Source: an uncultured Ignavibacteriota bacterium (GTDB taxonomy: Bacteria > Bacteroidota > Ignavibacteria > UBA10030 > UBA8401). Taken from it: a stretch of 64,000 nucleotides of DNA. The translations under genes and the position numbers were made by a program. Every line of letters begins with the position of its first letter. Within the stretch, counting starts at the first letter, position 1. Location: contig CAIOTF010000021.1 of assembly GCA_903861125.1 (NCBI GenBank), positions 1 through 64,000 on the forward strand. Reading direction: 5' to 3'. Below, piece after piece: positions 14,981 through 23,609 of the stretch. The notes below the pieces were generated by a model. That model had not been told where the DNA came from. It saw only the letters and a program-made list of their open reading frames with translations, and made no database searches.

Positions 14981-17800
14981 ATGACTTCACGCGAAATCCG
15001 TCAATCATTCTTAGATTTTTTCAGATCAAAACAGCACAGCATCGTTCCCAGCGCACCGGTAATCCCTCACGGCGATCCGACATTGCTCTTTACGAATGCC
15101 GGTATGAACCAGTTCAAAGAGATCTTTCTTGGAACGGGAAAACGTGATTACACACGCGCAGCGGACACGCAAAAATGTATCCGCGTCAGCGGAAAACATA
15201 ACGACCTTGAAGAGGTCGGCCGCGACACCTATCATCATACGCTGTTCGAGATGCTCGGCAACTGGTCGTTCGGCGACTATTATAAAAAAGAAGCGATCGC
15301 GTGGGCCTGGGAACTTCTTACCGGCGTTTGGAAGATGCCGAAGGAACGCCTCTGGGTGACTGTGTATAAGACGGATGATGAAGCGGTGAAGATCTGGGAA
15401 CAATTTATCGATCCGTCGCACATTCTGCGTTTTGGCGAGAAGGAAAATTTCTGGGAAATGGGAGATACCGGTCCGTGCGGTCCCTGTTCCGAGATTCATA
15501 TCGACCTAACACAGCGCGGCGACGCACCCGAAGCAATGGTCAACGCCGGTTCACCGGAATTGATTGAGATCTGGAATCTCGTCTTCATTCAATATAACAG
15601 AAATACTGACGGATCATTAACCGATCTCCCGGCAAAGCATGTCGATACCGGAATGGGATTTGAGCGTGTGTGCGCCGTGATGGAATCGATGAAATCCAAT
15701 TTCAAACGTTTCCCCTCCAATTATGATTCCGATGTCTTTACCCCGATCATCGCCAGAATTTCGGAGATAGCAAAAAAAGAATACAACGCAAATCATACCG
15801 ATTCCGATGTTGCCATGCGCGTCATCGCGGACCATATCCGTGCGCTGACCTTTGCGATCGGCGACGGCGCAACCCCATCCAACGAAGGCAGAGGGTATGT
15901 GCTTCGACGCATTCTCCGCCGCGCATCGCGCTGGGGACGAAAACTTGATCTGCGGGAACCGTTCATGTATCAGCTTGTGCAGACGCTCGTCGACACGATG
16001 AGCGATGTTTTCCCGGAGATCAAAGAACATCAGGCGCATATCGAACGGGTGATTAAAAGTGAAGAAGAGAGTTTCAACCAAACGCTCGACCGCGGACTGG
16101 AGATCTTTGAGCAGACCGTGGAAGGATTGAAACAATCAAAAGTATTTCCCGGCGAAGCGGCATTCAAATTATATGATACGTTCGGATTTCCGCTGGATCT
16201 AACGCAGCTGCTCTGCTCGGAACGCGGACTTTCCGTTGACGCTGCCACATTTGCTCAACTGATGGACGAACAGCGCGAACGGTCGCGGGATTCAAAACTG
16301 CATGGCGGCACCGATGTTACCGAAAGCGAACGCATTGCAATCCAAAGCAAGGAATCCGCCCGACAGTTTTCAACCGAAGCATTTGAGAAGGAATTCCAAT
16401 TTCTCGGTTACGATTCAACGGAAGCACGCGCAACAATTATAAGTTCAGAAAAAAATCTCGTTGTTCTGAATACGACACCGTTCTATGCTGAGTCGGGCGG
16501 ACAACTTGGTGATGCCGGCGAAATCATAATCGACGGAAAATCATATCCCGTTGTCGATACGCAGAAAAGCGGCAAAGTGCACGTGCACATTCTCGGCAGT
16601 GACCTTCCGGAAAATTCCGCCCGCCATGCAGCCGAAGCAAAAGTTGATCCGAAAAGACGCAATTCGATCATACGCAATCACACCGCAACCCATTTAATGC
16701 ACGCGGCGCTGCGTCAGACGCTCGGCACACACGTTCACCAGGCAGGCTCGCTCGTGGCTCCGGATTATCTCCGTTTCGACTTTGCACATTTTGCCAAGGT
16801 CGGCGAACAGGAATTGGCGGAGATCGAGAACATTGTTAACGAAAAGATCAAAGAAAATATCCTGCTGCAGCATCACCGCAATATTCCGTTCGACGAAGCA
16901 AAAAAAATGGGTGCCATGATGTTCTTCGGCGATAAATACGGGGACCGGGTGAATGTGGTGCAGTTCGGTGAGTTCAGCAAGGAATTCTGCGGCGGCATTC
17001 ATGTGAAGAATACAAAAGAGATCGGCTTCTTTAAGATCCGTACGGAATCAAGCAGCGCCAGCGGCGTCCGCCGTATGGAAGCTCTAACGTACGATTATGC
17101 GGTTGAATATCTCAAACTGCAGAACAAAACATACCGTGAACGGATCGAATACGCGTACGACATTATCGACGAGATCCAGGCAATGCACGACACCTTGGGT
17201 GCCTCCTCCCCATTTTCGAACGAAGAATCGCTGGGACTGGATACGAAGTTGCGGAAGTTCGAGGATATTCCGGAGATCCCGCACTCCATCGTAACCGATG
17301 AATTGAAAAAAGAATTCGCGGATCAATTGGGACGGTACCAGGCGCTTGAAAACTATATTCTGGAATTAAGCGAAAAGAAAAAGTGCATTGAAAAAGAAAA
17401 AGCAAAAGCTGCAGTCCAATCGGCCGGCGGAAACATCGATCGGCTGGTAACAACGGCGCATGATGTGAATGGCTTTAAGATCATCAGTTCTAGAATAACG
17501 GCAAACGATATGGACGCACTGAAATCCCTTGGGGACAGTTTACGCGAAAAAATCGGAAGCGGCGTGGGACTTCTTGCCTCTGTGATCGACGATAAAGTGG
17601 CTCTCGTCTGTGTTGTCAGCGATGATCTAATCAAAACGAAGAACCTGCAGGCCGGAAAGATCGTCGGCATTATTGCAAAGCAACTGAACGGCGGCGGCGG
17701 CGGCAAACCACATCTTGCAACAGCCGGCGGAAAAGATGTTGCCAAACTGGATGAAACATTAAGGAATTTTCCCGATGTTGTAGCAGGATTGATGAATTAG
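14981..17800 (+). CDS. alaS: Alanyl-tRNA synthetase
   Basis: A 939-residue AlaRS that charges tRNA-Ala. Motif blocks run in order: class II catalytic domain at the N-terminus (FLDFFRSKQHSIVPSAPVIP, NAGMNQFKEIFLG, GDTGPCGPCSEIH), tRNA-recognition helices (GRGYVLRRILRRASRWG), editing domain with zinc motifs HTATH and CGGIH, then the C-Ala domain with the Gly-rich GGGGGKPHLATAGGKD. Editing residues are intact, so mischarged Ser and Gly should be cleared. Somewhat longer than E. coli AlaRS (876), mainly between the editing and C-Ala domains. No T-box leader is visible upstream. Confidence 0.98.
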   Translation: MTSREIRQSFLDFFRSKQHSIVPSAPVIPHGDPTLLFTNAGMNQFKEIFLGTGKRDYTRAADTQKCIRVSGKHNDLEEVGRDTYHHTLFEMLGNWSFGDYYKKEAIAWAWELLTGVWKMPKERLWVTVYKTDDEAVKIWEQFIDPSHILRFGEKENFWEMGDTGPCGPCSEIHIDLTQRGDAPEAMVNAGSPELIEIWNLVFIQYNRNTDGSLTDLPAKHVDTGMGFERVCAVMESMKSNFKRFPSNYDSDVFTPIIARISEIAKKEYNANHTDSDVAMRVIADHIRALTFAIGDGATPSNEGRGYVLRRILRRASRWGRKLDLREPFMYQLVQTLVDTMSDVFPEIKEHQAHIERVIKSEEESFNQTLDRGLEIFEQTVEGLKQSKVFPGEAAFKLYDTFGFPLDLTQLLCSERGLSVDAATFAQLMDEQRERSRDSKLHGGTDVTESERIAIQSKESARQFSTEAFEKEFQFLGYDSTEARATIISSEKNLVVLNTTPFYAESGGQLGDAGEIIIDGKSYPVVDTQKSGKVHVHILGSDLPENSARHAAEAKVDPKRRNSIIRNHTATHLMHAALRQTLGTHVHQAGSLVAPDYLRFDFAHFAKVGEQELAEIENIVNEKIKENILLQHHRNIPFDEAKKMGAMMFFGDKYGDRVNVVQFGEFSKEFCGGIHVKNTKEIGFFKIRTESSSASGVRRMEALTYDYAVEYLKLQNKTYRERIEYAYDIIDEIQAMHDTLGASSPFSNEESLGLDTKLRKFEDIPEIPHSIVTDELKKEFADQLGRYQALENYILELSEKKKCIEKEKAKAAVQSAGGNIDRLVTTAHDVNGFKIISSRITANDMDALKSLGDSLREKIGSGVGLLASVIDDKVALVCVVSDDLIKTKNLQAGKIVGIIAKQLNGGGGGKPHLATAGGKDVAKLDETLRNFPDVVAGLMN

Positions 17801-17903
17801 TATGGAGTAATAAAATTATTTATAAAGTTCATCTCAACGTTTCAATATTAATAGCAAGAGTGTTTCATACGGCCCAAAATCCTTCAAAAATAAAACGGTA
17901 AAT

Positions 17904-18653
17904 ATGGACTTCCCGATTTATACATCGTTATTATCAACCGCAAAATCCAAAGGCGCATGTTATTTTGTCCTAATCGATCCGGACAAGATCGCTGCCGAAA
18001 AACTCCCTTCGTTCGTCGAACAAGCGGCCGAAGCAGGCGCCGATGCTTTTCTTATCGGCGGCAGTCTTATCGTCGATGATTCGTTTGAACGGAGCATTAA
18101 AACCATTAAGCTGCATACAAATGTTCCCGCAGTGATTTTCCCCGGCGGTCTGATGCAGATTTCCAAAGAGGCGGACGCCCTTCTGTTCCTCTCCATCATC
18201 AGCGGCAGAAATCCCGAACATTTAATCGGCAGCCAGGTACTCGCGGCGCCGATTGTAAAGAAAATAGGACTGGAAGCGATCTCGACCGCGTATATGCTCA
18301 TAGAATCGGGCAAAACAACATCGGCGGAATTCATGAGTAACACACGCCCGCTCCCCCGTCATAAACCGGATATTGCCGTTGCTCACGCATTGGCAGCGGA
18401 GATATTGGGTTTCAAACTGATCTATCTTGAGGCCGGCAGCGGCGCAGAACAATCCGTTCCCGAAGAGATGATCGGTGCCGTGGCAAAATATTGTTCCGTT
18501 CCGCTGATCGTTGGCGGCGGACTGAAAACTCCGGAAGATGCACGGAAGAAAGTGCTTGCCGGCGCAAAATTTATCGTCACCGGAACCGTTCTCGAAAAGA
18601 ACGGCAGTTCAAATTTGATCAAAGAGTTCGCTTCCGCCATTCATACATCATAA
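17904..18653 (+). CDS. Geranylgeranylglyceryl-phosphate synthase (GGGPS / PcrB-like)
   Basis: A 249-residue TIM-barrel prenyltransferase that joins a prenyl diphosphate to glycerol-1-phosphate, the first ether bond of archaeal-type lipids. Motifs: YFVLIDPDK (residues 15-23), FLIGGSL, VIFPGG, YLEAGSGAEQSVP, LIVGGGLKTPEDA and GAKFIVTGTVLE, which build the glycerol-1-phosphate phosphate-binding loops. GGGPS homologues occur across Bacteroidota, and some related FCB lineages are proposed to make archaeal-type membrane lipids. The other enzymes of that route (glycerol-1-phosphate dehydrogenase, second prenyltransferase) are not in this window, so the end product is unknown. Spacing of 65 bp to gmhA suggests a loose operon. 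Confidence 0.9.
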   Translation: MDFPIYTSLLSTAKSKGACYFVLIDPDKIAAEKLPSFVEQAAEAGADAFLIGGSLIVDDSFERSIKTIKLHTNVPAVIFPGGLMQISKEADALLFLSIISGRNPEHLIGSQVLAAPIVKKIGLEAISTAYMLIESGKTTSAEFMSNTRPLPRHKPDIAVAHALAAEILGFKLIYLEAGSGAEQSVPEEMIGAVAKYCSVPLIVGGGLKTPEDARKKVLAGAKFIVTGTVLEKNGSSNLIKEFASAIHTS

Positions 18654-18718
18654 TCGCAGAGTCACGGCTGCGCGGATAAATATCTTTTTCAACATTGCAT
18701 TCTTAACAAGTAACTTCC

Positions 18719-19324
18719 ATGGGACATTTGCCTCTTACGCTCGTCTACCGTCAATCGTTTATTCAGGATTCGCTGAAAGCAAGCGCTGAAACAAAATTGA
18801 AGATCGCTGAACAGTGCAATGGAGATATTTCAAAAGCGATCGACATCATTATCAAAGCGTTCAACAATAAAAAGAAAGTTCTTCTCTGCGGTAACGGCGG
18901 CAGCGCGGCGGATGCTCAACATCTTGCTGCCGAATTTGTGATCAGACTTTCACCCAAGATAAAACGTCCGGGACTTCCGGCGATTGCGCTCACAACCGAT
19001 ACGTCAACACTCACCGCTGGCGGCAACGATATCGGTTACGACAATGTGTTTGCCCGTTCAGTTGAAGCATTGGGCTGCGAAGGAGATGTTTTGATCGGCA
19101 TATCGACAAGCGGAAATTCTGCCAGCGTGAATAATGCTTTTATCAAAGCGCGAGAGATGAAGATGTCGACCATCGGATTCTTGGGAAATGAGGGGGGAAG
19201 ATCAAAAGAATTATGCGATCTTGCGATTGTGGTGCCGTCAAACGATACACAACGGATACAGGAAGGGCATATCACCGTCGGACATATTATCTTTCAGGAA
19301 GTGGAACAGGAGATGTTCGGATAA
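18719..19324 (+). CDS. gmhA: Phosphoheptose isomerase (SIS domain)
   Basis: A 201-residue single SIS-domain protein of the GmhA family, which turns sedoheptulose-7-phosphate into D-glycero-D-manno-heptose-7-phosphate for LPS core or S-layer glycan synthesis. LLCGNGGSAADAQHLAAEF (about residues 56-74) is the family's phosphate-binding and catalytic block. TTDTSTLTAGGND and ISTSGNSASVNNA complete the SIS sugar-phosphate site, and a late QEGHITVGHIIFQEVE carries the conserved Glu/His residues. Upstream is GGGPS, downstream recR (67 bp). No other heptose gene is nearby. Confidence 0.9.
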   Translation: MGHLPLTLVYRQSFIQDSLKASAETKLKIAEQCNGDISKAIDIIIKAFNNKKKVLLCGNGGSAADAQHLAAEFVIRLSPKIKRPGLPAIALTTDTSTLTAGGNDIGYDNVFARSVEALGCEGDVLIGISTSGNSASVNNAFIKAREMKMSTIGFLGNEGGRSKELCDLAIVVPSNDTQRIQEGHITVGHIIFQEVEQEMFG

Positions 19325-19391
19325 CAGACAGCATGATGTATAGATTACCATTCGCAGACAAAAACAACGTCCTCTTTACCTTTAGGGAAAT

Positions 19392-19988
19392 ATGATCTTC
19401 ACATCAGAAACCATCGAACAGCTTATTGAAGAATTTGCATCACTTCCCAGTATCGGACGGAAGACGGCACAGCGTTTGGCTATGCACGTACTAAAAATGC
19501 CGCGTGAAGAGGTCGTAAAATTTTCGAAAACGCTGATCGACGTAAAAGATAAAGTGCGGTATTGCACCGTCTGCTTCAACATCACCGAAAGCGATCCCTG
19601 CTCCATCTGCGCAAGCCAAAAAAGGAACCGGAAGATTATCTGCGTGGTGGAAGAACCGAACGATGTTATCGCCGTAGAAAAAACGCACGAATTCAACGGC
19701 TTGTATCATGTGCTTGGCGGCGCACTCTCTCCTCTCGACGGAATCGGACCGGAAGACCTGAAAGTGAGAGAACTGTTGACGCGGTTGAGCGATGACGTGC
19801 AGGAAATCATTCTTGCTCTCAATCCGAACGTTGAAGGTGAAACAACCACTCTTTACCTGGCAAAATTATTGAAACCTCTTTCCGTTAAAGTCACACGTAT
19901 CGCCCGCGGACTTCCCATCGGCAGTGATCTTGAATTTGCCGATGAAGCAACATTGACGCGTGCACTGGAGGGACGAGTTGCGCTGTAA
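19392..19988 (+). CDS. recR: Recombination protein RecR
   Basis: A 198-residue RecR, which forms a ring and with RecO loads RecA at gaps. Helix-hairpin-helix [17 protein letters not shown] (residues 18-34), a four-Cys zinc finger (CTVCFN...CSIC, residues 57-72), then the Toprim domain with VVEEPNDV and [14 protein letters not shown]. The C-terminal [15 protein letters not shown] Walker-like block is intact. Unlike the frequent dnaX-ybaB-recR order, here it is followed by two lipoprotein genes, the first overlapping its 3' end. Confidence 0.97.
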   Translation: MIFTSETIEQLIEEFASLPSIGRKTAQRLAMHVLKMPREEVVKFSKTLIDVKDKVRYCTVCFNITESDPCSICASQKRNRKIICVVEEPNDVIAVEKTHEFNGLYHVLGGALSPLDGIGPEDLKVRELLTRLSDDVQEIILALNPNVEGETTTLYLAKLLKPLSVKVTRIARGLPIGSDLEFADEATLTRALEGRVAL

Positions 19989-20547
19989 CTATTATTATAG
20001 TGCCGCACTTTCTCTGCTGTTGCTCTCCTGCAACCTTTTTGACACACGTGATCCCGAAAATCCTGTTGCCGATAATCAGACTTTGCAGCCGGCTACCTCT
20101 GCATCAATGCTGATCTCAAATTTTACAACGGCATTCCAGCAAAAGAACCTGCAGGAGTATCAAAAGCTTTTCGCCGATTCGACGTTCCGATTCATTCCGA
20201 CACAGTCTGCCTCTGCCCGGTACAGCGCAGTGTTTCTCTCATGGAACAAAACTTCCGAATCGGATTATTTCCGCAATGCCATAACAGAGATCGGAAATGC
20301 ATCAACGCCGCAATTGTCGTTCACAACTGTTTCCAATATTCAATTCCAGTCCGATTCTGTTGCCTACACCATGGACTACATCGTTTATATCCCTCATTCG
20401 CGGACAACGGCAAAACAATTTACCGGAAGAAGTGAATTGTACATTGCTCCCAATAAGAACAACATCTGGTCGATCTACCGGTGGGTGGATTTTGAAACAA
20501 AAAAGGATTCAAGCTGGAGTGAACTTAAAGGTCAGTTTTCGAAATGA
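19978..20547 (+). CDS. Small lipoprotein, NTF2-like (unrecognised)
   Basis: I place the start at TTG 19978, because GGAGGG lies at 19967-19972, 5 nt upstream, and the first residues then read [18 protein letters not shown], a lipoprotein signal peptide with lipobox LLSC. A GTG at 19960 is the alternative but puts charged residues before the signal. The gene begins inside recR (11 nt overlap), so translation is probably coupled. The mature part (about 170 residues) has alternating helices and strands and a pattern like NTF2/SnoaL-type small domains ([28 protein letters not shown]). The next gene encodes a protein of similar plan. Function unknown; likely inner-leaflet-facing or periplasmic lipid-anchored. 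Confidence 0.7.
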   Translation: MRCNYYYSAALSLLLLSCNLFDTRDPENPVADNQTLQPATSASMLISNFTTAFQQKNLQEYQKLFADSTFRFIPTQSASARYSAVFLSWNKTSESDYFRNAITEIGNASTPQLSFTTVSNIQFQSDSVAYTMDYIVYIPHSRTTAKQFTGRSELYIAPNKNNIWSIYRWVDFETKKDSSWSELKGQFSK

Positions 20548-21056
20548 GACATCTGATCGCAATCATAGCTGCCGTCATAGTATTCAGCGGTTGCGACAAT
20601 CCGTTTGCACCGAAGCTTGATTCATCCATTTCGAACAGCCAGTCTATCCTCGGTGATCAGCATCAGATCGACGGCGTTTTTCAGAATTTCAAACAGGCAT
20701 ACGCGTTCCGCGATTCAACAATTTACGGACAGGTTCTTGCGCCAAACTTTATATTTATTTATCGTGATTACGATAAAGGGGTCGATGTGTTCTGGGGCCG
20801 TGACGATGAGATCCGCACAACATACGGACTGTTCCAGAATATTCAGCGTCTGGACCTCGTCTGGAACACTATTATCTCTTCGAATATGGAACCGGACAGC
20901 CTGAAAGCAACGATCATCAGAAATTTTAATCTCACAGTCACCTTCAGCACGAACGATATCGTGCGTGTTGACGGTTACGCCAACTGGACGTTGGAACGCG
21001 CACAGCCCGGCGATCTCTGGAGGATCACCCGCTGGCGGGATGAATCCAATTTTTAA
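20544..21056 (+). CDS. Small lipoprotein, NTF2-like (unrecognised)
   Basis: A 170-residue lipoprotein whose ATG overlaps the preceding stop (ATGA), so the two are translationally coupled. Signal peptide [17 protein letters not shown] ends in lipobox FSGC at Cys17. The rest resembles the previous protein: FQNFKQAYAFRDSTIYGQVL parallels its [17 protein letters not shown] block and LWRITRWRDES parallels [11 protein letters not shown]. They are probably an old tandem duplication of NTF2-like lipoproteins. No catalytic motif is visible. 17 bp downstream is pheA. Confidence 0.7.
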   Translation: MRHLIAIIAAVIVFSGCDNPFAPKLDSSISNSQSILGDQHQIDGVFQNFKQAYAFRDSTIYGQVLAPNFIFIYRDYDKGVDVFWGRDDEIRTTYGLFQNIQRLDLVWNTIISSNMEPDSLKATIIRNFNLTVTFSTNDIVRVDGYANWTLERAQPGDLWRITRWRDESNF

Positions 21057-21073
21057 GATCTCAACAATATACT

Positions 21074-21907
21074 ATGACCAAAACCAAAGTATCTTTTCAG
21101 GGCGAATTCGGCGCATTCAGCGAACAGGCTGCCGTTGCCTACTTCCAAAATAAATGTGCCGTAATCCCCCGCGAAAACTTCCGCGATGTATTCGAAGACG
21201 TAGCACAGAAACGGTCTGCTTTCGGAGTCATTCCGATTGAGAATTCCCTGTTCGGTAGCGTCCACCAGAATTTTGACCTGCTGCAGGAATTTTCGTTAAA
21301 GATCGTCGGTGAGGTGAAATTAAGGATCAAAATGAACCTGATGGCACTACCCGGTACTGCGCTTGGAGATCTCAAAGATGTCTATTCGCATCCTCAGGCG
21401 CTGGGTCAGAGCGACACTTTTTTACGGAAACTGAAGAATGTGAAACTCCATCAATTTTACGATACTGCCGGCGCCGCAAAAATGATCGCTGAGAAACAGT
21501 TGATCACATCGGCGGCTATTGCCAGCGAACAGGCGGCGAAACATTATGATCTGAATATCCTCAAAAAAGGGATCGAGACTGATCACCGGAATTTCACACG
21601 ATTTATTGTTTTGTCGAAAACAGCGGTTCCATCCTCAGCACCGGCAAAAACATCGCTCATCTTTGCAACGAAACATGTGCCCGGATCCCTGGTGCACTGT
21701 TTATCTCTCTTTGCCGAACGGAAAATCAATCTCTTAAAGATCGAATCCCGACCGTTCGTCGGCAAGCCGTGGGAATACCTGTTCTTCGTTGATGTGGAAT
21801 CAAATCAAACTAACCGTGAATTTGCTTCGGCACTTAAAAAACTAAAAGGAATGACCTCATACTTGAAAATTCTCGGATCGTATGAGATCGGCAAGGTGGT
21901 GCAATAA
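21074..21907 (+). CDS. pheA: Prephenate dehydratase
   Basis: A 277-residue monofunctional prephenate dehydratase making phenylpyruvate for phenylalanine synthesis. FQGEFGAFSEQAA (residues 8-20) is the entry motif; GVIPIENSLFGSVHQNFDLL holds the conserved substrate site; DTAGAAKMIAE and the Thr-containing block HRNFTRFIVLSK carry the catalytic T-R-F. From about residue 195 an ACT domain (PGSLVHCLSLFAERKINLLKIESRP) gives feedback control by phenylalanine. No chorismate mutase domain is fused. Stop and ftsX start are 1 bp apart. Confidence 0.95.
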   Translation: MTKTKVSFQGEFGAFSEQAAVAYFQNKCAVIPRENFRDVFEDVAQKRSAFGVIPIENSLFGSVHQNFDLLQEFSLKIVGEVKLRIKMNLMALPGTALGDLKDVYSHPQALGQSDTFLRKLKNVKLHQFYDTAGAAKMIAEKQLITSAAIASEQAAKHYDLNILKKGIETDHRNFTRFIVLSKTAVPSSAPAKTSLIFATKHVPGSLVHCLSLFAERKINLLKIESRPFVGKPWEYLFFVDVESNQTNREFASALKKLKGMTSYLKILGSYEIGKVVQ

Positions 21908-21908
21908 T

Positions 21909-22790
21909 ATGGCAATTCTCTATTCGTTCAAAGAAGGTTTTTCCGGATTCAGGCGCGCGCGCCTTTCTTCTGTCATCACAATCTTCACAATGACAATCTC
22001 GCTGCTCCTGCTCGGTCTGTTCGCGATTATTTACCGCAACACAAATTCCATCATCCAGTCGTTCCGCGATAAGGTCGAGATGGAAGTGTTCATCGCTTCG
22101 GAGGCGGATTCAGCTCATACGGCTGCGATCAGGTCCGCTCTTCTTAATGTGCCGGGCATACAGAGTGCATCCTTCATTTCCAAAGAAGAAGCGGCAAAGA
22201 TCTTTAAGAAAGAATTCGGCGAGGATATCAACGCTGTTCTGGATTTCAATCCACTCCCCGCATCGTTCAAACTGCGTCTCGTTGATGGATACAAAAACTC
22301 GGACAGCGCCAAGGTCGTCTACTCCGCCCTGACGAAGATCGACGGAGTCGATGATGTCGTCTACAGAAAAACTCTGCTTGAAATTCTTGACCGAAGGGTG
22401 AAGGTCTTCATCGGCGCAAGTGCAGCCATCGGTCTGACGCTGCTTATCGCTGCGGTTTTTCTTGTGTCAAACACGATCCGCCTGACGATCTATGCGAAGC
22501 GGAAGATGATTACAACAATGAAGCTTGTCGGCGCAACCCGTGGATTCATTCGAATGCCGTTCCTGATCGAAGGGATGCTGCATGGAGTATTGGGCGGGAT
22601 CCTTTCCGCATGTATGATCTGGAGCATCGTCTATCTTGCAAAGAAATTTGTTAGTGCCGAACTCTCCGATTTCTTTGCGGTTGAAGCGTATTTTTATGCG
22701 GCAATGATCGCGTTCGGAATGGTACTCGGCCTGCTTGGTAGCGGATGGTCAGTGAAGAGATTTATTTCCGAAAGTATTGTCTTGAATTGA
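21909..22790 (+). CDS. ftsX: Cell-division protein FtsX
   Basis: A 293-residue ABC-transporter-like permease starting at ATG 21909 (AAGGTGG at about 21895 as ribosome-binding site). One N-terminal membrane helix (about 23-43) precedes a periplasmic domain (about 45-165) and three C-terminal helices (about 168-290), the FtsX plan. The motif VSNTIRLTIYAKRKMITTMKLVGAT is the conserved cytoplasmic coupling loop that meets FtsE. FtsEX activates peptidoglycan hydrolases during division. ftsE is not adjacent, which is common in this phylum. Last gene before a terminator. Confidence 0.9.
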   Translation: MAILYSFKEGFSGFRRARLSSVITIFTMTISLLLLGLFAIIYRNTNSIIQSFRDKVEMEVFIASEADSAHTAAIRSALLNVPGIQSASFISKEEAAKIFKKEFGEDINAVLDFNPLPASFKLRLVDGYKNSDSAKVVYSALTKIDGVDDVVYRKTLLEILDRRVKVFIGASAAIGLTLLIAAVFLVSNTIRLTIYAKRKMITTMKLVGATRGFIRMPFLIEGMLHGVLGGILSACMIWSIVYLAKKFVSAELSDFFAVEAYFYAAMIAFGMVLGLLGSGWSVKRFISESIVLN

Positions 22791-22810
22791 GGTGCAGGAA
22801 CAAAAATCAA

Positions 22811-22837
22811 AACGCCCGGACATCGTATCCGGGCGTT
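22811..22837. terminator. Bidirectional terminator between ftsX and sdhB
   Basis: AACGCCCGGA (22811-22820) pairs with TCCGGGCGTT (22828-22837). On the minus strand it is followed by TTGATTTTTG, serving sdhB; on the plus strand by a weaker T-rich tract, serving ftsX. Confidence 0.85.
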
Positions 22838-22861
22838 TCAATTATTACACTTTCCTGAAGA

Positions 22862-23599
22862 TCAAAATTGCGCCGATACAAACTCCCTGTTCAATCGTGC
22901 AATGTGTGTTACCGAAATTCCTTTGGGACACTCTGCTTCGCACGCATACGTGTTCGAACAACTACCGAATTTCTCTTCGTCCATCTGAGCAACCATTCGT
23001 GTCACGCGCGTTTCACGTTCGGCCTGTCCCTGGGGCAGAAGCGCCAATTGTGATACCTTCGCACCGACAAAAAGCATTGCCGATGAATTCGGGCATGCCG
23101 CAACACACGCGCCGCATCCGATGCATGCCGCGGCATCAAACGCTTCGTCGGCAACCGGCTTGGGGATCAAGATCGTATTTCCGTCCGGAATGCCGCCTGT
23201 TTTTGCAGATGTATACCCGCCGGCACGCATAATCCGCTCGAGACTTGTTCGGTCGACCATCAAGTCTTTCAGCACAGGAAATGCCTTTGCACGCCACGGT
23301 TCAATGGTGATCTCATCTCCGTCACTGAAACTGCGCATATGCAATTGACAGGTTGCGATACCGCGGCCCGGACCGTGCGCACGGCCATTGATCATCATTC
23401 CGCAACTGCCGCAAATTCCTTCCCGGCAGTCATGGTCAAACACGATCGGTGTTTCACCTTTTTTAACAAGATCGATATTCACAACATCGAGCATTTCAAG
23501 AAACGACATATCCGGTGAAACATCTTTTGCAAGATAGTCGACAAACCGTCCTTCATCGTTCTTATTGTTTTGGCGCCAAACTTTAAGCGTAAGTTTCAT
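22862..23599 (-). CDS. sdhB: Succinate dehydrogenase/fumarate reductase iron-sulfur subunit
   Basis: A 245-residue iron-sulfur subunit of complex II, carrying electrons from flavin to quinone. The plant-ferredoxin [2Fe-2S] ligands are in [10 protein letters not shown] (about 58-67) with a later C in ATCQLHM. The [4Fe-4S] motif is [13 protein letters not shown], and the last cluster uses [14 protein letters not shown]. This is the short Bacteroidota/epsilon-type form. Third gene of sdhCAB: 10 bp after sdhA, with a terminator downstream. Confidence 0.96.
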   Translation of the reverse strand: MKLTLKVWRQNNKNDEGRFVDYLAKDVSPDMSFLEMLDVVNIDLVKKGETPIVFDHDCREGICGSCGMMINGRAHGPGRGIATCQLHMRSFSDGDEITIEPWRAKAFPVLKDLMVDRTSLERIMRAGGYTSAKTGGIPDGNTILIPKPVADEAFDAAACIGCGACVAACPNSSAMLFVGAKVSQLALLPQGQAERETRVTRMVAQMDEEKFGSCSNTYACEAECPKGISVTHIARLNREFVSAQF

Positions 23600-23609
23600 T
23601 CATTTCTCC

